Source: UBA4717 sp002404395 (GTDB lineage: Bacteria; Bacillota; Clostridia; Oscillospirales; CAG-272). Taken from it: a DNA stretch of 48,788 nucleotides. Position numbers and translations under genes: made by a program. Positions 16,540-24,504 of the stretch are shown here, piece by piece; the first letter of the stretch is position 1; each line of letters starts with the position of its first letter. The stretch spans positions 1-48,788 of the forward strand of contig CALFNW010000113.1 of assembly GCA_937902275.1 (NCBI GenBank), in the 5' to 3' direction. The notes under the pieces are model-generated. The model had not been told where the DNA came from. It searched no databases and saw only the letters and a list, made by a program, of their open reading frames with translations.

Positions 16540-16633
16540 AGCCACTTTAATACAAATATAATTTTCTCGCACATTTTCCGCTCAGGCGCTTAACCGAGGT
16601 ATAAATCCGCAAAAAACGCAAATACTGTTCTCA

Positions 16634-16753
16634 CGGGCAATTTAAGCCCGAAAATTTCAAGCCGCCGCAAGCGGCAGCAGCGTGAAAATTCCGCGTATGC
16701 AAATCGAAACGGATTTCACGTTTAATTACTGTTTGAGCCGTCGCAATCGGCTC
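16634..16753 (+). promoter_or_regulatory. Tandem-hairpin leader before the Asn/Gln/Lys-rich microprotein
   Basis: Four stems in a row: CGGGC/GCCCG (16634-16650), GCCGC-CGCAA-GCGGC (16661-16675), CGTGAAA...TTTCACG with TCCG/CGGA inside (16681-16720), and GAGCCG/CGGCTC (16735-16753), then GGGGGA and the ATG. The last one follows a T-rich stretch as in other leaders of this window. Confidence 0.5.
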
Positions 16754-16765
16754 GGGGGGATTATT

Positions 16766-16897
16766 ATGAACAAGAATCAGAATCAGAGCAAAAATCAGAA
16801 TCAGAACCAGAACAAAAACCAGAACAAGAATCAGTCGCAGAATCAAAATCAGGACAAGAATCAGAACAACAACGAAAACGACAACTGCGACAGATAA
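16766..16897 (+). CDS. Asn/Gln/Lys-rich low-complexity microprotein
   Basis: 43 residues, nearly all repeats of N-Q and N-K (MNKNQNQSKNQNQNQNKN...), ending NENDNCDR with a single cysteine. The ribosome site GGGGGA sits seven bases before the ATG, and a bidirectional terminator follows the stop by ten bases, so it is a complete, monocistronic gene. It has no membrane or signal segment; it is hydrophilic and probably disordered. I do not recognise a functional family. Confidence 0.65.
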   Translation: MNKNQNQSKNQNQNQNKNQNKNQSQNQNQDKNQNNNENDNCDR

Positions 16898-16907
16898 AGC
16901 GCAAAAT

Positions 16908-16949
16908 CGAAGAAGCTTTTCGTACAGCGGAAAGCTTCTTCGGCTTTTA
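16908..16949. terminator. Bidirectional Rho-independent terminator
   Basis: CGAAGAAGCTTT and AAAGCTTCTTCG form a perfect 12-bp stem with an 11-base loop and GCTTTT tail on the plus strand and a GATTTTG tail on the minus strand. It separates the convergent microprotein and SGNH genes. Confidence 0.85.
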
Positions 16950-17996
16950 TCAGAATTTCAATGCACGCGCAATCACTGTTCCGATAACATCAGCCATACG
17001 TTCAAAGCCGACGTCATTCGGATGACAACCGTCAACCGTACAATCGTATCTGCCCTCTCCCGAAAAGAGCTGATAGGAGTCGATATAATAAACCTTTCGG
17101 TCACCGGACTTTATCGCATATTCATATGTATCGAAAACTACGCATCTGCGTTCGGCATAGTCGATATCTACATCGGGCTTGCCGACGATGATATAGGGTA
17201 TGTCTTGGTGTTTGGCCCGTATTGTTTCATAAAGCTTTTTATGTGTGGCAAGCAGGTGCGCAGTATCAGGCGCGTTGTGGTCGTAATCGGACACAAACGC
17301 CGACATTTCAAGGTTCGCCATGTATTCGGCAATATTGTCTTCGCCGCGCGCACTGCCCGAAAAGCCGAGATTTATGAAGTCGGTATCATATTTCCGCGAG
17401 ATCCGCGCCTGATAGCAAATACCGGGACGCGAGGAGCAGGCTCCCTGCGTAATTGACGAGCCGTAGTAAACGATCGGAAGCGCATGGCTGTACGGTACGT
17501 GCGGAGCAACCGCGTCGCCCTCGCGCAGACCAAGCTCAAGCTTATCAAAACCGTTATACAGCGGCATGTTTATGGTAATCTCTTTATGACCCTTCGGCAG
17601 CTTTATAAGATGCACCGCATCGGCGTCCTCCTTAAGCTGCGGCGTCAGCACAGCGGTGAAACGCTCAAGACTTCCCTCTTTTACATAGACATCGAAGCCC
17701 GAGCTGCTGTTGATATCCATATGATTCATCAGACCGATATAATTCTGAGTCACGCGGAGCGCAAACTCATCGGCGTCGGTAGCGAAACGCAGTCTGCCGC
17801 CGGCAGTATTGTATTGCAGGTTCGCTACCCCCTCGTTAACGCTTTTACCGAGTGCATCCGGCAAGCGCATATACTTGCGTATTTCATGCGGTTTGTAAAG
17901 CCCATGGATTGATACCTCGGGAATATCAAGAACGTCGCGGAAATTGAATTCGGACACATCCGCAGGATCGTATCCCCTATATGAAAGCTTTGGCAT
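16950..17996 (-). CDS. SGNH/GDSL hydrolase with an N-terminal beta-sandwich domain
   Basis: 348 residues. The first 165 or so form a beta-rich domain like that of SsfX3-type and CE2-type esterases. The SGNH core follows: PIVYYGSSITQG with nucleophile S181, block II in INLGFSGSARG, and the catalytic DGCHPND (D322, H325). It probably deacylates a sugar or small molecule. No signal peptide is visible. The ATG has a strong GGGAGG site and lies behind a two-hairpin leader. Confidence 0.85.
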   Translation of the reverse strand: MPKLSYRGYDPADVSEFNFRDVLDIPEVSIHGLYKPHEIRKYMRLPDALGKSVNEGVANLQYNTAGGRLRFATDADEFALRVTQNYIGLMNHMDINSSSGFDVYVKEGSLERFTAVLTPQLKEDADAVHLIKLPKGHKEITINMPLYNGFDKLELGLREGDAVAPHVPYSHALPIVYYGSSITQGACSSRPGICYQARISRKYDTDFINLGFSGSARGEDNIAEYMANLEMSAFVSDYDHNAPDTAHLLATHKKLYETIRAKHQDIPYIIVGKPDVDIDYAERRCVVFDTYEYAIKSGDRKVYYIDSYQLFSGEGRYDCTVDGCHPNDVGFERMADVIGTVIARALKF

Positions 17997-18022
17997 AATG
18001 ACTGAGCCTCCCCCAATAATAT

Positions 18023-18072
18023 GTCGGCGAAGCCGACTCGTAAACTATCTGACATCGTGCGAAGCGCGATGA
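18023..18072 (-). promoter_or_regulatory. Two-hairpin leader of the SGNH gene
   Basis: Minus strand: CATCGCGC/GTGCGAAG-type stem (18054-18072) followed by GTCGGC-TTC-GCCGAC (18023-18037), 26 bases before the start. The second is identical in gene sense to those at 10514-10528 and 32274-32288. Confidence 0.5.
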
Positions 18073-18144
18073 CGGTGTGCGGCTAAATTTATTTTAATTT
18101 CATTAAACCTCACTCTGTGCAAAAACTCAAAGCGAGGCGATTCG

Positions 18145-20361
18145 TCACTCAGAGCGAATGTCGTCAGACAACGAATACAAAAACGCAAGATCGTCGGCGC
18201 TCGGAGCCTGACGGCTCGAATAGCCGATCGGACCCGTACTTTGCCGAGCTTTTGGCGTATTTTCAAACTCAAATACAACTCTGCCGTTATCAAGTTTGAG
18301 GTATGCATCAAAGCTTTTACCGCTTTTCCCGACAAAGCCGCGTATCTTTGCACTTTTTCCCTGAGACAAGATCAACCCGGCATTCGCCTTTGAAATGACG
18401 CGGCTGCAGATAACTCCGCCGATCTTGAATTTACATCCTTCTTTATATCCGGTACAGCCGTAGCCGTACCTCCCTCTGACCACACTCTTGCCGCAAAGCG
18501 GACAGACACCGACCGCATCACCGAAAAAACCGTCATCGGTGTCGGTTTCAAGCGGTTCATTCGGGCGTTTTTCAAATACCTCCATGATCTCGTCGCGCGC
18601 AAGTTTTACGCTTTCATCGACCGTCATATTTCCGTGATAAACGCTTTTAAGCGCCTTGCCAAGCTCGCTCGTTTTATATTTGTCCATGGAAATATGCATA
18701 CGCGACAGCGCTTCAATAAGGTATTCGCCGTCCGGCTCAATAGTATACACGTCCTTTGTAAGCTTTATATATTTGCTTTTTTTGGCGTTGTCGATGATCC
18801 CGGTACGGGTCGCTTCGGTTCCGAGTTCAAGTCCTTCAAATATCGCGCGATATTCGTCCTCGTCTCCTTCGCTTTTGTCACCTTTGTCCTTTTTATCTTC
18901 TCGAAACGGGTTTTTCAGATAATTGTTCAATGTCTCGATCGTGTAGTGCTTCGGTGGCGAAGTTTCTTTTTCACCCGGCTCAAACGCCGTTTCAATGATA
19001 TCTCCGCGCTCAAGCTTCGGCAATATCTTATCCTTTTGCGTGTAGTCGTCGTACTTCGTGAATCCGGGTTCTGTTATCACGGTTCCCTTTAAGGTAAATT
19101 CCTCAAGCTCACCGGTCTTTATTTTGATCTCGGTCTTTTCAACCTTACATTCCTCTGCGCAGAAAACCGCTACGAAACGGCGCATCACTGTGGAATATAC
19201 CTTGGCTTCATCCTCACTCAAACGATTTTTGTCGGGGATCTTGTAGGTCGGAGTCAACGCTGAGTGCGATTCGATCTTTGAATCGTCAAAAATGGTTTTG
19301 CCGTCTTTGAAGGTCACCGGATATCCGAGCTTTTTCACTCCATCCAGAATCTTTTTGATCTTATCTTTTTCAGCCGTTGCCAGATATTCGCTGTTGGTAC
19401 GCGGATAGGTAAGATAGCCTTCCTCGTACAGCTTTTGCACCACCGAAAGGCTGTTTTCCATTGACATTTTATATTTCTTGCCGAGCACATTCTGAAGCTT
19501 TGACAAGGAATATAGCTTGCCCGGGGAAATCGTATCCTTTTTCACTTTTTTGGATACTACCACAGTCTTTTCGGCATTATAACGCGCGGCTTCAAGCTTT
19601 GCTTTTTCAAGTTCGTCTTTGGCAAATCGTTTTTTGGAAACGAGCTCAAGCTTTTCGCCGTCCCTTTCGGTGCGGCTTATCAATGTATAATAAAGCTCAG
19701 GCTTGAAATTTCTGATTGCCAAATCCCTGTCGTATATCGCCTTAACTATAGGCACGATCACTCGTCCGACTCTGAGCAGAGTTCCGCTCTTGAGTGTTGC
19801 ATAACGCGTAAGATTTACACCGTAAAGCCAATCTATGTAGGTGCGGGCAAAGCCTTCGCTTGCCAGATTGTCGTATTCGGACTCGTCAAGCATCGAATCA
19901 AGCGCCGAGCGTATAGTTTCTGCGGTCTGATCGGGTAACCAAAGCCGCTTAAGACTTTTGCCGCTGACAGAGGCGTGTTCAATGCAAAGTCTGATTATTA
20001 TTTCGCCTTCACGGTCTGAGTCTCCGGCATTTACGATAGTGTCAACATCGGCGCGCGCGCAAAGTGTCTTTATCGTTTCAAACTGCCTTTGCACACCGCT
20101 GTCAGGCTGCTTGTTATCGTCAAGGCGCAGTCTGAATCTGAAGCGCTCGGGAAAGCACGGCAGATTCACCATCGACCACTTTTTGGTTCCGTCGGGATTC
20201 GGGTTGTAGTCATCAATATCGCAGAGCGAAAACAGGTGTCCGAACGCCCAGGTCACAATATATTCTCCGCCCTCAAAATAGCGGTCACGCTTATTCAAGC
20301 CTCCGATAGCCGCAACGATATTACGCGCAAGCGACGGTTTTTCGGCAATAATCAGCTTCAT
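18145..20361 (-). CDS. topB: DNA topoisomerase III (type IA)
   Basis: 738 residues. It starts MKLIIAEKPSLARNIVAAIG (Toprim, with NAGDSDREGEIIIRL as the DxD site). The central type IA domain has the active tyrosine in the region YLTYPRTNSEYLATAEKD. A zinc-finger-like segment, CPLCGKSVVRGRYGYGC...GCKF, lies near residues 620-650, and a TopIII C-terminal repeat follows. It relaxes and decatenates negatively supercoiled DNA. The start ATG overlaps the stop of the upstream membrane gene (ATGA). Confidence 0.95.
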   Translation of the reverse strand: MKLIIAEKPSLARNIVAAIGGLNKRDRYFEGGEYIVTWAFGHLFSLCDIDDYNPNPDGTKKWSMVNLPCFPERFRFRLRLDDNKQPDSGVQRQFETIKTLCARADVDTIVNAGDSDREGEIIIRLCIEHASVSGKSLKRLWLPDQTAETIRSALDSMLDESEYDNLASEGFARTYIDWLYGVNLTRYATLKSGTLLRVGRVIVPIVKAIYDRDLAIRNFKPELYYTLISRTERDGEKLELVSKKRFAKDELEKAKLEAARYNAEKTVVVSKKVKKDTISPGKLYSLSKLQNVLGKKYKMSMENSLSVVQKLYEEGYLTYPRTNSEYLATAEKDKIKKILDGVKKLGYPVTFKDGKTIFDDSKIESHSALTPTYKIPDKNRLSEDEAKVYSTVMRRFVAVFCAEECKVEKTEIKIKTGELEEFTLKGTVITEPGFTKYDDYTQKDKILPKLERGDIIETAFEPGEKETSPPKHYTIETLNNYLKNPFREDKKDKGDKSEGDEDEYRAIFEGLELGTEATRTGIIDNAKKSKYIKLTKDVYTIEPDGEYLIEALSRMHISMDKYKTSELGKALKSVYHGNMTVDESVKLARDEIMEVFEKRPNEPLETDTDDGFFGDAVGVCPLCGKSVVRGRYGYGCTGYKEGCKFKIGGVICSRVISKANAGLILSQGKSAKIRGFVGKSGKSFDAYLKLDNGRVVFEFENTPKARQSTGPIGYSSRQAPSADDLAFLYSLSDDIRSE

Positions 20362-21683
20362 GATACGCGGTACAGAATAGAATCATCAACATATGTGCGC
20401 ACTGCAGAGCTTGCGCTGCAAAGCTGTACGAACCATACGAGATCCACAAAAAGCGCAGGCATCCAGATGATCGGATAATCGCCCGCAAGCGCAAACGAAA
20501 GCACCGAAAATACTGCCGCCGCACCGAAAAGTACACATGACACCGTGATCTTCCGCGACAGTCCGCGAATTTCGTCGGAATCTATTTTTTCAAGCGCGGC
20601 GTCACTGCTCTTGCCCGAAAGTGAACGCACAACAGCATTTACAAGGCGTGCGACCAATATATACGATACAAAAAGCATCACCGCTTCACAGATCACCGCC
20701 GACACTGCGACAAGGTAGGAGTCATAAGCCTCAAACGAAAGTTTTACCGCTTCATATGAATATTTGGTCGCAAAAAGCGTTTTGATCACATAGGCGGCAA
20801 CAGAGACCGCGGCGGAACCCACAGTAAATACTGCGGCGAGCCGACTTGAGTAGCCCTGACCCGCGAGCTTTTTCAAAGCGAACAAAACCACGATCGGCAT
20901 GATAAAGGTGGGGACAAGATCCACCGAGTCAAATATTATGCTGAACATAAACAGACCGGCGGCGGTCATCATAAACATTGCGCCCGAGATGACCTTTGCG
21001 CGATATATACCGGTTTTGATCGCCTTGACGTCAAACGCAGCGTCCACCTTTGACACAAACTCGCTTTCGGTCGTGACCGCTTTAAAGAACGGAATTATAA
21101 CACAGAGCCACACTATCGCCGCAATAAGCATTATCACAAAACAGACAACATAAACAAGCGGCTTGAAGGAGAGCAGATTCCGCGCGCCTTCGGGCGTGAT
21201 CGTCGAGCTTTGTCCCGAAAGCTCCAAAAACTCGGGCAAAACATTGGTAATATACTTGACGGCGACAAAGAACACGGTCGCACTTTGCGCGATCTTTATA
21301 TGTTCTCGCTTGCTTTTTCCTCGCACTGCAAAAGCGGCGCGCAGATCATACAGCTCGGAGATCTCTGAGATGCCGTCAAAAAGTCCTGTAAACGCCGAAA
21401 GCACGAAGATCGTTTCAAGCACATCGAAAACCAGAGTAACCGTCAGCACCATAGTGGCGTCGATCTGCGGTACAAGCACGAGCGAGACCGCTTTTGCCAG
21501 CGTCAGCCAGAAAAGCTTAAGCATATTTGAGCTTGACTCGGCAAGTTTTCCGGAAAGATAAGTGGTTTTCGATATCGCCCTCATAAGTAAAAACCATGCG
21601 ATGAAATCCGGAAGAAAGTCAAACAAGTTTATCATCGGATTTGAAAGCAGCACAAGCGCCGCGATCAGACAGGGCAGGTTCAT
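20358..21683 (-). CDS. Polytopic membrane protein of unknown function
   Basis: 441 residues with about ten hydrophobic segments. It opens MNLPCLIAALVLLSNPMINLFDFLPDF; the loop after the first pair holds DFLPDFIAWFLLMRAISK. I chose the ATG at 21683 because GGGA lies eight bases upstream. No transporter or enzyme motif is apparent. It is coupled to topB by a 4-bp overlap and follows another membrane gene, so it belongs to the lepB-containing gene string. I do not recognise the family. Confidence 0.7.
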   Translation of the reverse strand: MNLPCLIAALVLLSNPMINLFDFLPDFIAWFLLMRAISKTTYLSGKLAESSSNMLKLFWLTLAKAVSLVLVPQIDATMVLTVTLVFDVLETIFVLSAFTGLFDGISEISELYDLRAAFAVRGKSKREHIKIAQSATVFFVAVKYITNVLPEFLELSGQSSTITPEGARNLLSFKPLVYVVCFVIMLIAAIVWLCVIIPFFKAVTTESEFVSKVDAAFDVKAIKTGIYRAKVISGAMFMMTAAGLFMFSIIFDSVDLVPTFIMPIVVLFALKKLAGQGYSSRLAAVFTVGSAAVSVAAYVIKTLFATKYSYEAVKLSFEAYDSYLVAVSAVICEAVMLFVSYILVARLVNAVVRSLSGKSSDAALEKIDSDEIRGLSRKITVSCVLFGAAAVFSVLSFALAGDYPIIWMPALFVDLVWFVQLCSASSAVRTYVDDSILYRVS

Positions 21684-21695
21684 GTTAATTCCCAT

Positions 21696-21742
21696 GTCGG
21701 CGTAGCCGACTCAATAATTATTGCCGAATGCGGTTTCGGCAA
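21696..21742 (-). promoter_or_regulatory. Two-hairpin leader between the two membrane-protein genes
   Basis: Minus strand: TTGCCGAA...TTCGGCAA (21721-21742) followed by GTCGGC-TAC-GCCGAC (21696-21710), then GGGA and the ATG at 21683. Confidence 0.5.
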
Positions 21743-21778
21743 ACCGTAAATTCAACATATCCGTGAGCGATGCCGTAA

Positions 21779-22351
21779 TCATCGGTTTGCCGATGCGTCG
21801 TCGCCCTCGGGACGGATGCGAATGTAAAAGTTGAGCGTCATAAACACATTGAGCACAAGTAAGATCAGCTCGGACAAATTTGCCGCAATAGCAAGCGCGC
21901 CGCCGACCGCCGAAGCCGACGCGGGCAAAATCAAAAGTAAGATCCGCATTGCAAAGCAGATCATATTTATAACAAAATTCCGTAACGCAGCCGACTGAAG
22001 CGAGCGGTCGTCGGCAAGCGACGCCACCTTGAAACAGCCGAAGTAGACGGCAAGATTACAAAGCAGGCTGAGCGCATTGCACGCCGAATGAATCAATGAG
22101 CGTGCAAGTTCGCCGTCAACGGCAAAATATCGCACCGAAATATCCGCGCCGGCATGAAACAGATACATCGCTCCGAGCGCCGCCGACAGATAGATCAGAT
22201 AGCGGAACGCACGCGAATAAACGCACAACCGCCGACCGGCGCAGATGAGAAATATCGTTCCCACCGCACCGACAAGCGAAAGTATGTAATTTGCTCCGAC
22301 GGTGTAGCCGAAAGCAAAGAGATATCCGACGAACAGAAGTCCGAATCCCAT
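21779..22351 (-). CDS. Small membrane protein of unknown function
   Basis: 190 residues with five or six membrane segments (MGFGLLFVGYLFAFGYTVG..., ending with the helix LILLVLNVFMTLNFYIRI). The start follows GAGGTAAAC, which overlaps the end of lepB; the gap is two bases. It resembles the upstream half of the next membrane protein in general character only. No family recognised. Confidence 0.7.
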   Translation of the reverse strand: MGFGLLFVGYLFAFGYTVGANYILSLVGAVGTIFLICAGRRLCVYSRAFRYLIYLSAALGAMYLFHAGADISVRYFAVDGELARSLIHSACNALSLLCNLAVYFGCFKVASLADDRSLQSAALRNFVINMICFAMRILLLILPASASAVGGALAIAANLSELILLVLNVFMTLNFYIRIRPEGDDASANR

Positions 22352-22353
22352 GT

Positions 22354-22959
22354 TTACCTCACAACGCCGAGGCGAGAAAGCGGCTTGATCCTGAAATAGA
22401 CCTTACCGAACACATAACGCGTATCAATACTGCCGATATCCGTGCCGCGGCTGTCGTTTGAGCGGTTACGGTTATCACCCATAACAAACAGTTCCCCCTC
22501 GGGGACCGTATACGGAAAAGTGCGGTCATACTGATTCATCTTTGCCGTAACAAAATTCACGTAGGGTTCCACGGCGGCTTTGCCGTCCGCGTCACGCGCT
22601 ACAGGCTCTCCGTTAACATAGACGAGCCAATTTTCAAAATCGATATCGACCGTATCGCCGCCGACCGCAATAACGCGTTTTACAATGCCTTCGTCCAAAT
22701 GGCTGTACGGTGACTGAAACACGATTATATCTCCCGGTTTATAGTCGGCACCGAGCGTCGATACTACCATGACCTCACCGTCGTAAAGCGTTTTTTCCAT
22801 CGACGGTCCCGATACCACGGTAAGTCTTCCGACAAACATGAAAATAAGCAACACCAGCGCAAGCGCAAATACAAACATTTCCGCGTAGTCATATATTTTC
22901 CGCGCTAAGCTCATGCCGGCATCGCGCCGATCACTTAACTTGCTTTCGTTCTCTTCCAA
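22354..22959 (-). CDS. lepB: Signal peptidase I
   Basis: 201 residues. One N-terminal membrane helix (about 27-50) is followed by the catalytic GPSMEKTLYDGE (Ser53) and GIVKRVIAVGGD (Lys94), then FVMGDNRNRSNDSR, the conserved box E. It removes signal peptides from exported proteins at the outer face of the membrane. The start is TTG at 22959, chosen for the CGGAGG eight or so bases before it; ATG codon 16 would lack a site. Confidence 0.93.
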   Translation of the reverse strand: MEENESKLSDRRDAGMSLARKIYDYAEMFVFALALVLLIFMFVGRLTVVSGPSMEKTLYDGEVMVVSTLGADYKPGDIIVFQSPYSHLDEGIVKRVIAVGGDTVDIDFENWLVYVNGEPVARDADGKAAVEPYVNFVTAKMNQYDRTFPYTVPEGELFVMGDNRNRSNDSRGTDIGSIDTRYVFGKVYFRIKPLSRLGVVR

Positions 22960-22979
22960 AACGCAGAACCTCCGAAAAT

Positions 22980-24191
22980 TTATTTTTCAATCATTATATC
23001 GAGCAGCTTGTACCCGTCGGGTATGTAAAGGGCGCATTTGCCGCACTCTTTTTCGCAATACTTGTCAACGCCCTCGTGTTCCGAAGCCGAAGAATAGAGC
23101 ATGAAGCATACCGGCTCGGGCGAATGAGTACGCAGGCTCACCGGCGTGGGATGATCGGGAAGCACGAGGATCTTGAAGTCATCGCCCGAAGAGGCGAGAT
23201 ATTCATAAACCGGTGCGAGGATCTCATGGTCGATCCGCTCGATAGCAAGGATCTTATTATCAAGCTCGGCGCGATGACCGCACTCGTCGGGGCCCTCCAC
23301 ATGGAGGTAGACAAGCGATTTTCCGCGCTCAAACGCATCGATCGCGGCGTCGGCTTTACCTTTATAGTTGGTATTGTAGTTTCCGGTAGCGCCTTCAACG
23401 TCGATCGATTCCATGCCCGCGCAAATGCCTATTCCCTTGATGAGGTCAACTGCGGAAATTACCGAGGCGTCAATTCCCCACTTTTCTTTAAAGGACGGCA
23501 GTGCGGGTTTTCTTCCGGGCGACCAGAACCACGCGGAGTTTGCCGGGCGCAGACCGCGCTCGCGACGGCTGACGTTTATCGGATGATTTTCCAAAATATC
23601 GTAGCTCTCGCGCATAATATCATAGAAAAATCTGCCGTCTTTATCCTTAGGGAGATAATCTGCGATCTTTCTTGTAAGTATATCGTGCGGACGTGCAAAT
23701 TCATAACGTTCGATACCGTTTTCAAGTATCATGCAATGACGGTATGACACACCGGTATAAAAGTGCAATCCGTCTCTTCCGAAGTGCGCTTCAAGCGTTT
23801 TTATAAGCTCGTCTGCCTCTGCTGTCGTTATCTCATCGGCACTGTGGTCGAGCATAGTGCGCTCGTCGTAATCACAGTCCTCTTCACTGAGCGTAACAAG
23901 ATTGCAACGGTAAGCGGTATCACTCGGGTTCATATGAAGTCCCATACTCATCGCTTCAAGCGGGCTTCTGCCCTTTGAAAATACCTTGGGGTCATATGAA
24001 AGTATGGCAAGATTGGCAGTGTCACTTTCCGGAACCATTCCTTTCGGCACGTTAAGCACGCTGCCGCAAAGCGATTTTTTTGCAAGCTTATCCATACAAG
24101 GCTTATCCGCCGCTTCAAGCGGGGTTTTACCGCCGAGCGACTCGATCGGATAATCGGCGGCGCCGTCGCATACAAGTACAAGATATTTCAT
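22980..24191 (-). CDS. apgM: Cofactor-independent phosphoglycerate mutase, ApgM / proposed homoserine kinase type
   Basis: 403 residues. The alkaline-phosphatase-like fold shows as MKYLVLVCDGAADYP (metal Asp9), MVPESDTANLAILSYDP (catalytic Ser56), HVEGPDECGHRAELDNKI and LPDHPTPVSLRTHSPEPV (metal ligands). It interconverts 3- and 2-phosphoglycerate in glycolysis; close bacterial homologues have also been proposed as homoserine kinases, and nothing here decides between the two. It is first gene of the string apgM-lepB-membrane proteins-topB. Confidence 0.88.
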   Translation of the reverse strand: MKYLVLVCDGAADYPIESLGGKTPLEAADKPCMDKLAKKSLCGSVLNVPKGMVPESDTANLAILSYDPKVFSKGRSPLEAMSMGLHMNPSDTAYRCNLVTLSEEDCDYDERTMLDHSADEITTAEADELIKTLEAHFGRDGLHFYTGVSYRHCMILENGIERYEFARPHDILTRKIADYLPKDKDGRFFYDIMRESYDILENHPINVSRRERGLRPANSAWFWSPGRKPALPSFKEKWGIDASVISAVDLIKGIGICAGMESIDVEGATGNYNTNYKGKADAAIDAFERGKSLVYLHVEGPDECGHRAELDNKILAIERIDHEILAPVYEYLASSGDDFKILVLPDHPTPVSLRTHSPEPVCFMLYSSASEHEGVDKYCEKECGKCALYIPDGYKLLDIMIEK

Positions 24192-24201
24192 AATTCCTCC
24201 C

Positions 24202-24216
24202 TGCCGCCGAGCGGCA
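24202..24216 (-). promoter_or_regulatory. Leader hairpin of apgM
   Basis: Minus strand TGCCGC-TCG-GCGGCA, preceded by GTGTTTG and followed directly by GGGAGG and the ATG. Confidence 0.55.
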
Positions 24217-24301
24217 CAAACACTTTATAACAAAACAACAAAGCCAGACGGCAAGGGCAAAAGCCGCTTTACTGCCGCAGTGTGCTTCACATATCTGAAA
24301 A

Positions 24302-24330
24302 ATTATACAACTTCAGCGTGTCAAAAACAA
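24302..24330 (-). promoter_or_regulatory. Promoter of the apgM-lepB string
   Basis: Minus strand: TTGTTT (24325-24330), 17-bp spacer, TATAAT (24302-24307). The 310-bp gap 24192-24501 holds this, the divergent prfB promoter and two leader hairpins; no gene seen. Confidence 0.6.
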
Positions 24331-24399
24331 CGCCTGTCCGACAAAATTTACATTTTATTTTAATTTTTGCGCGCCCTCCACAAAAATATTCCGATACTA

Positions 24400-24428
24400 T
24401 TGACTTAACGGCTTGAAATTGTTATAAT
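24400..24428 (+). promoter_or_regulatory. Sigma-A promoter of prfB
   Basis: TTGACT (24400-24405), 17-bp spacer, perfect TATAAT (24423-24428). Confidence 0.8.
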
Positions 24429-24466
24429 ATTTTTGTATTGACTTTTGGAAAAAGATTTAATTTTTT

Positions 24467-24485
24467 GCACCGCCGCAAGCGGTGC
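24467..24485 (+). promoter_or_regulatory. Leader hairpin of prfB
   Basis: GCACCGC-CGCAA-GCGGTGC, a perfect 7-bp stem after a run of six T, followed by ACGGAG and the TTG start. Confidence 0.6.
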
Positions 24486-24501
24486 GGAACGGAGAATTGA
24501 T

Positions 24502-24504
24502 TTG
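24502..24504 (+). promoter_or_regulatory. Probable TTG start codon of prfB
   Basis: GGAG at 24491-24494 sits the right distance before TTG at 24502. An earlier in-frame TTG at 24445 would place the leader hairpin inside the gene. Confidence 0.6.

Noticed and set aside
16766..16897. NQ-rich stretch as a CRISPR-like or tandem DNA repeat
   Set aside because: The period is codon-based and irregular, with no spacers; it is low-complexity coding sequence.
24445..24501. Longer prfB N terminus from an upstream TTG
   Set aside because: It would translate through the leader hairpin and ribosome site; TTG at 24502 fits better.
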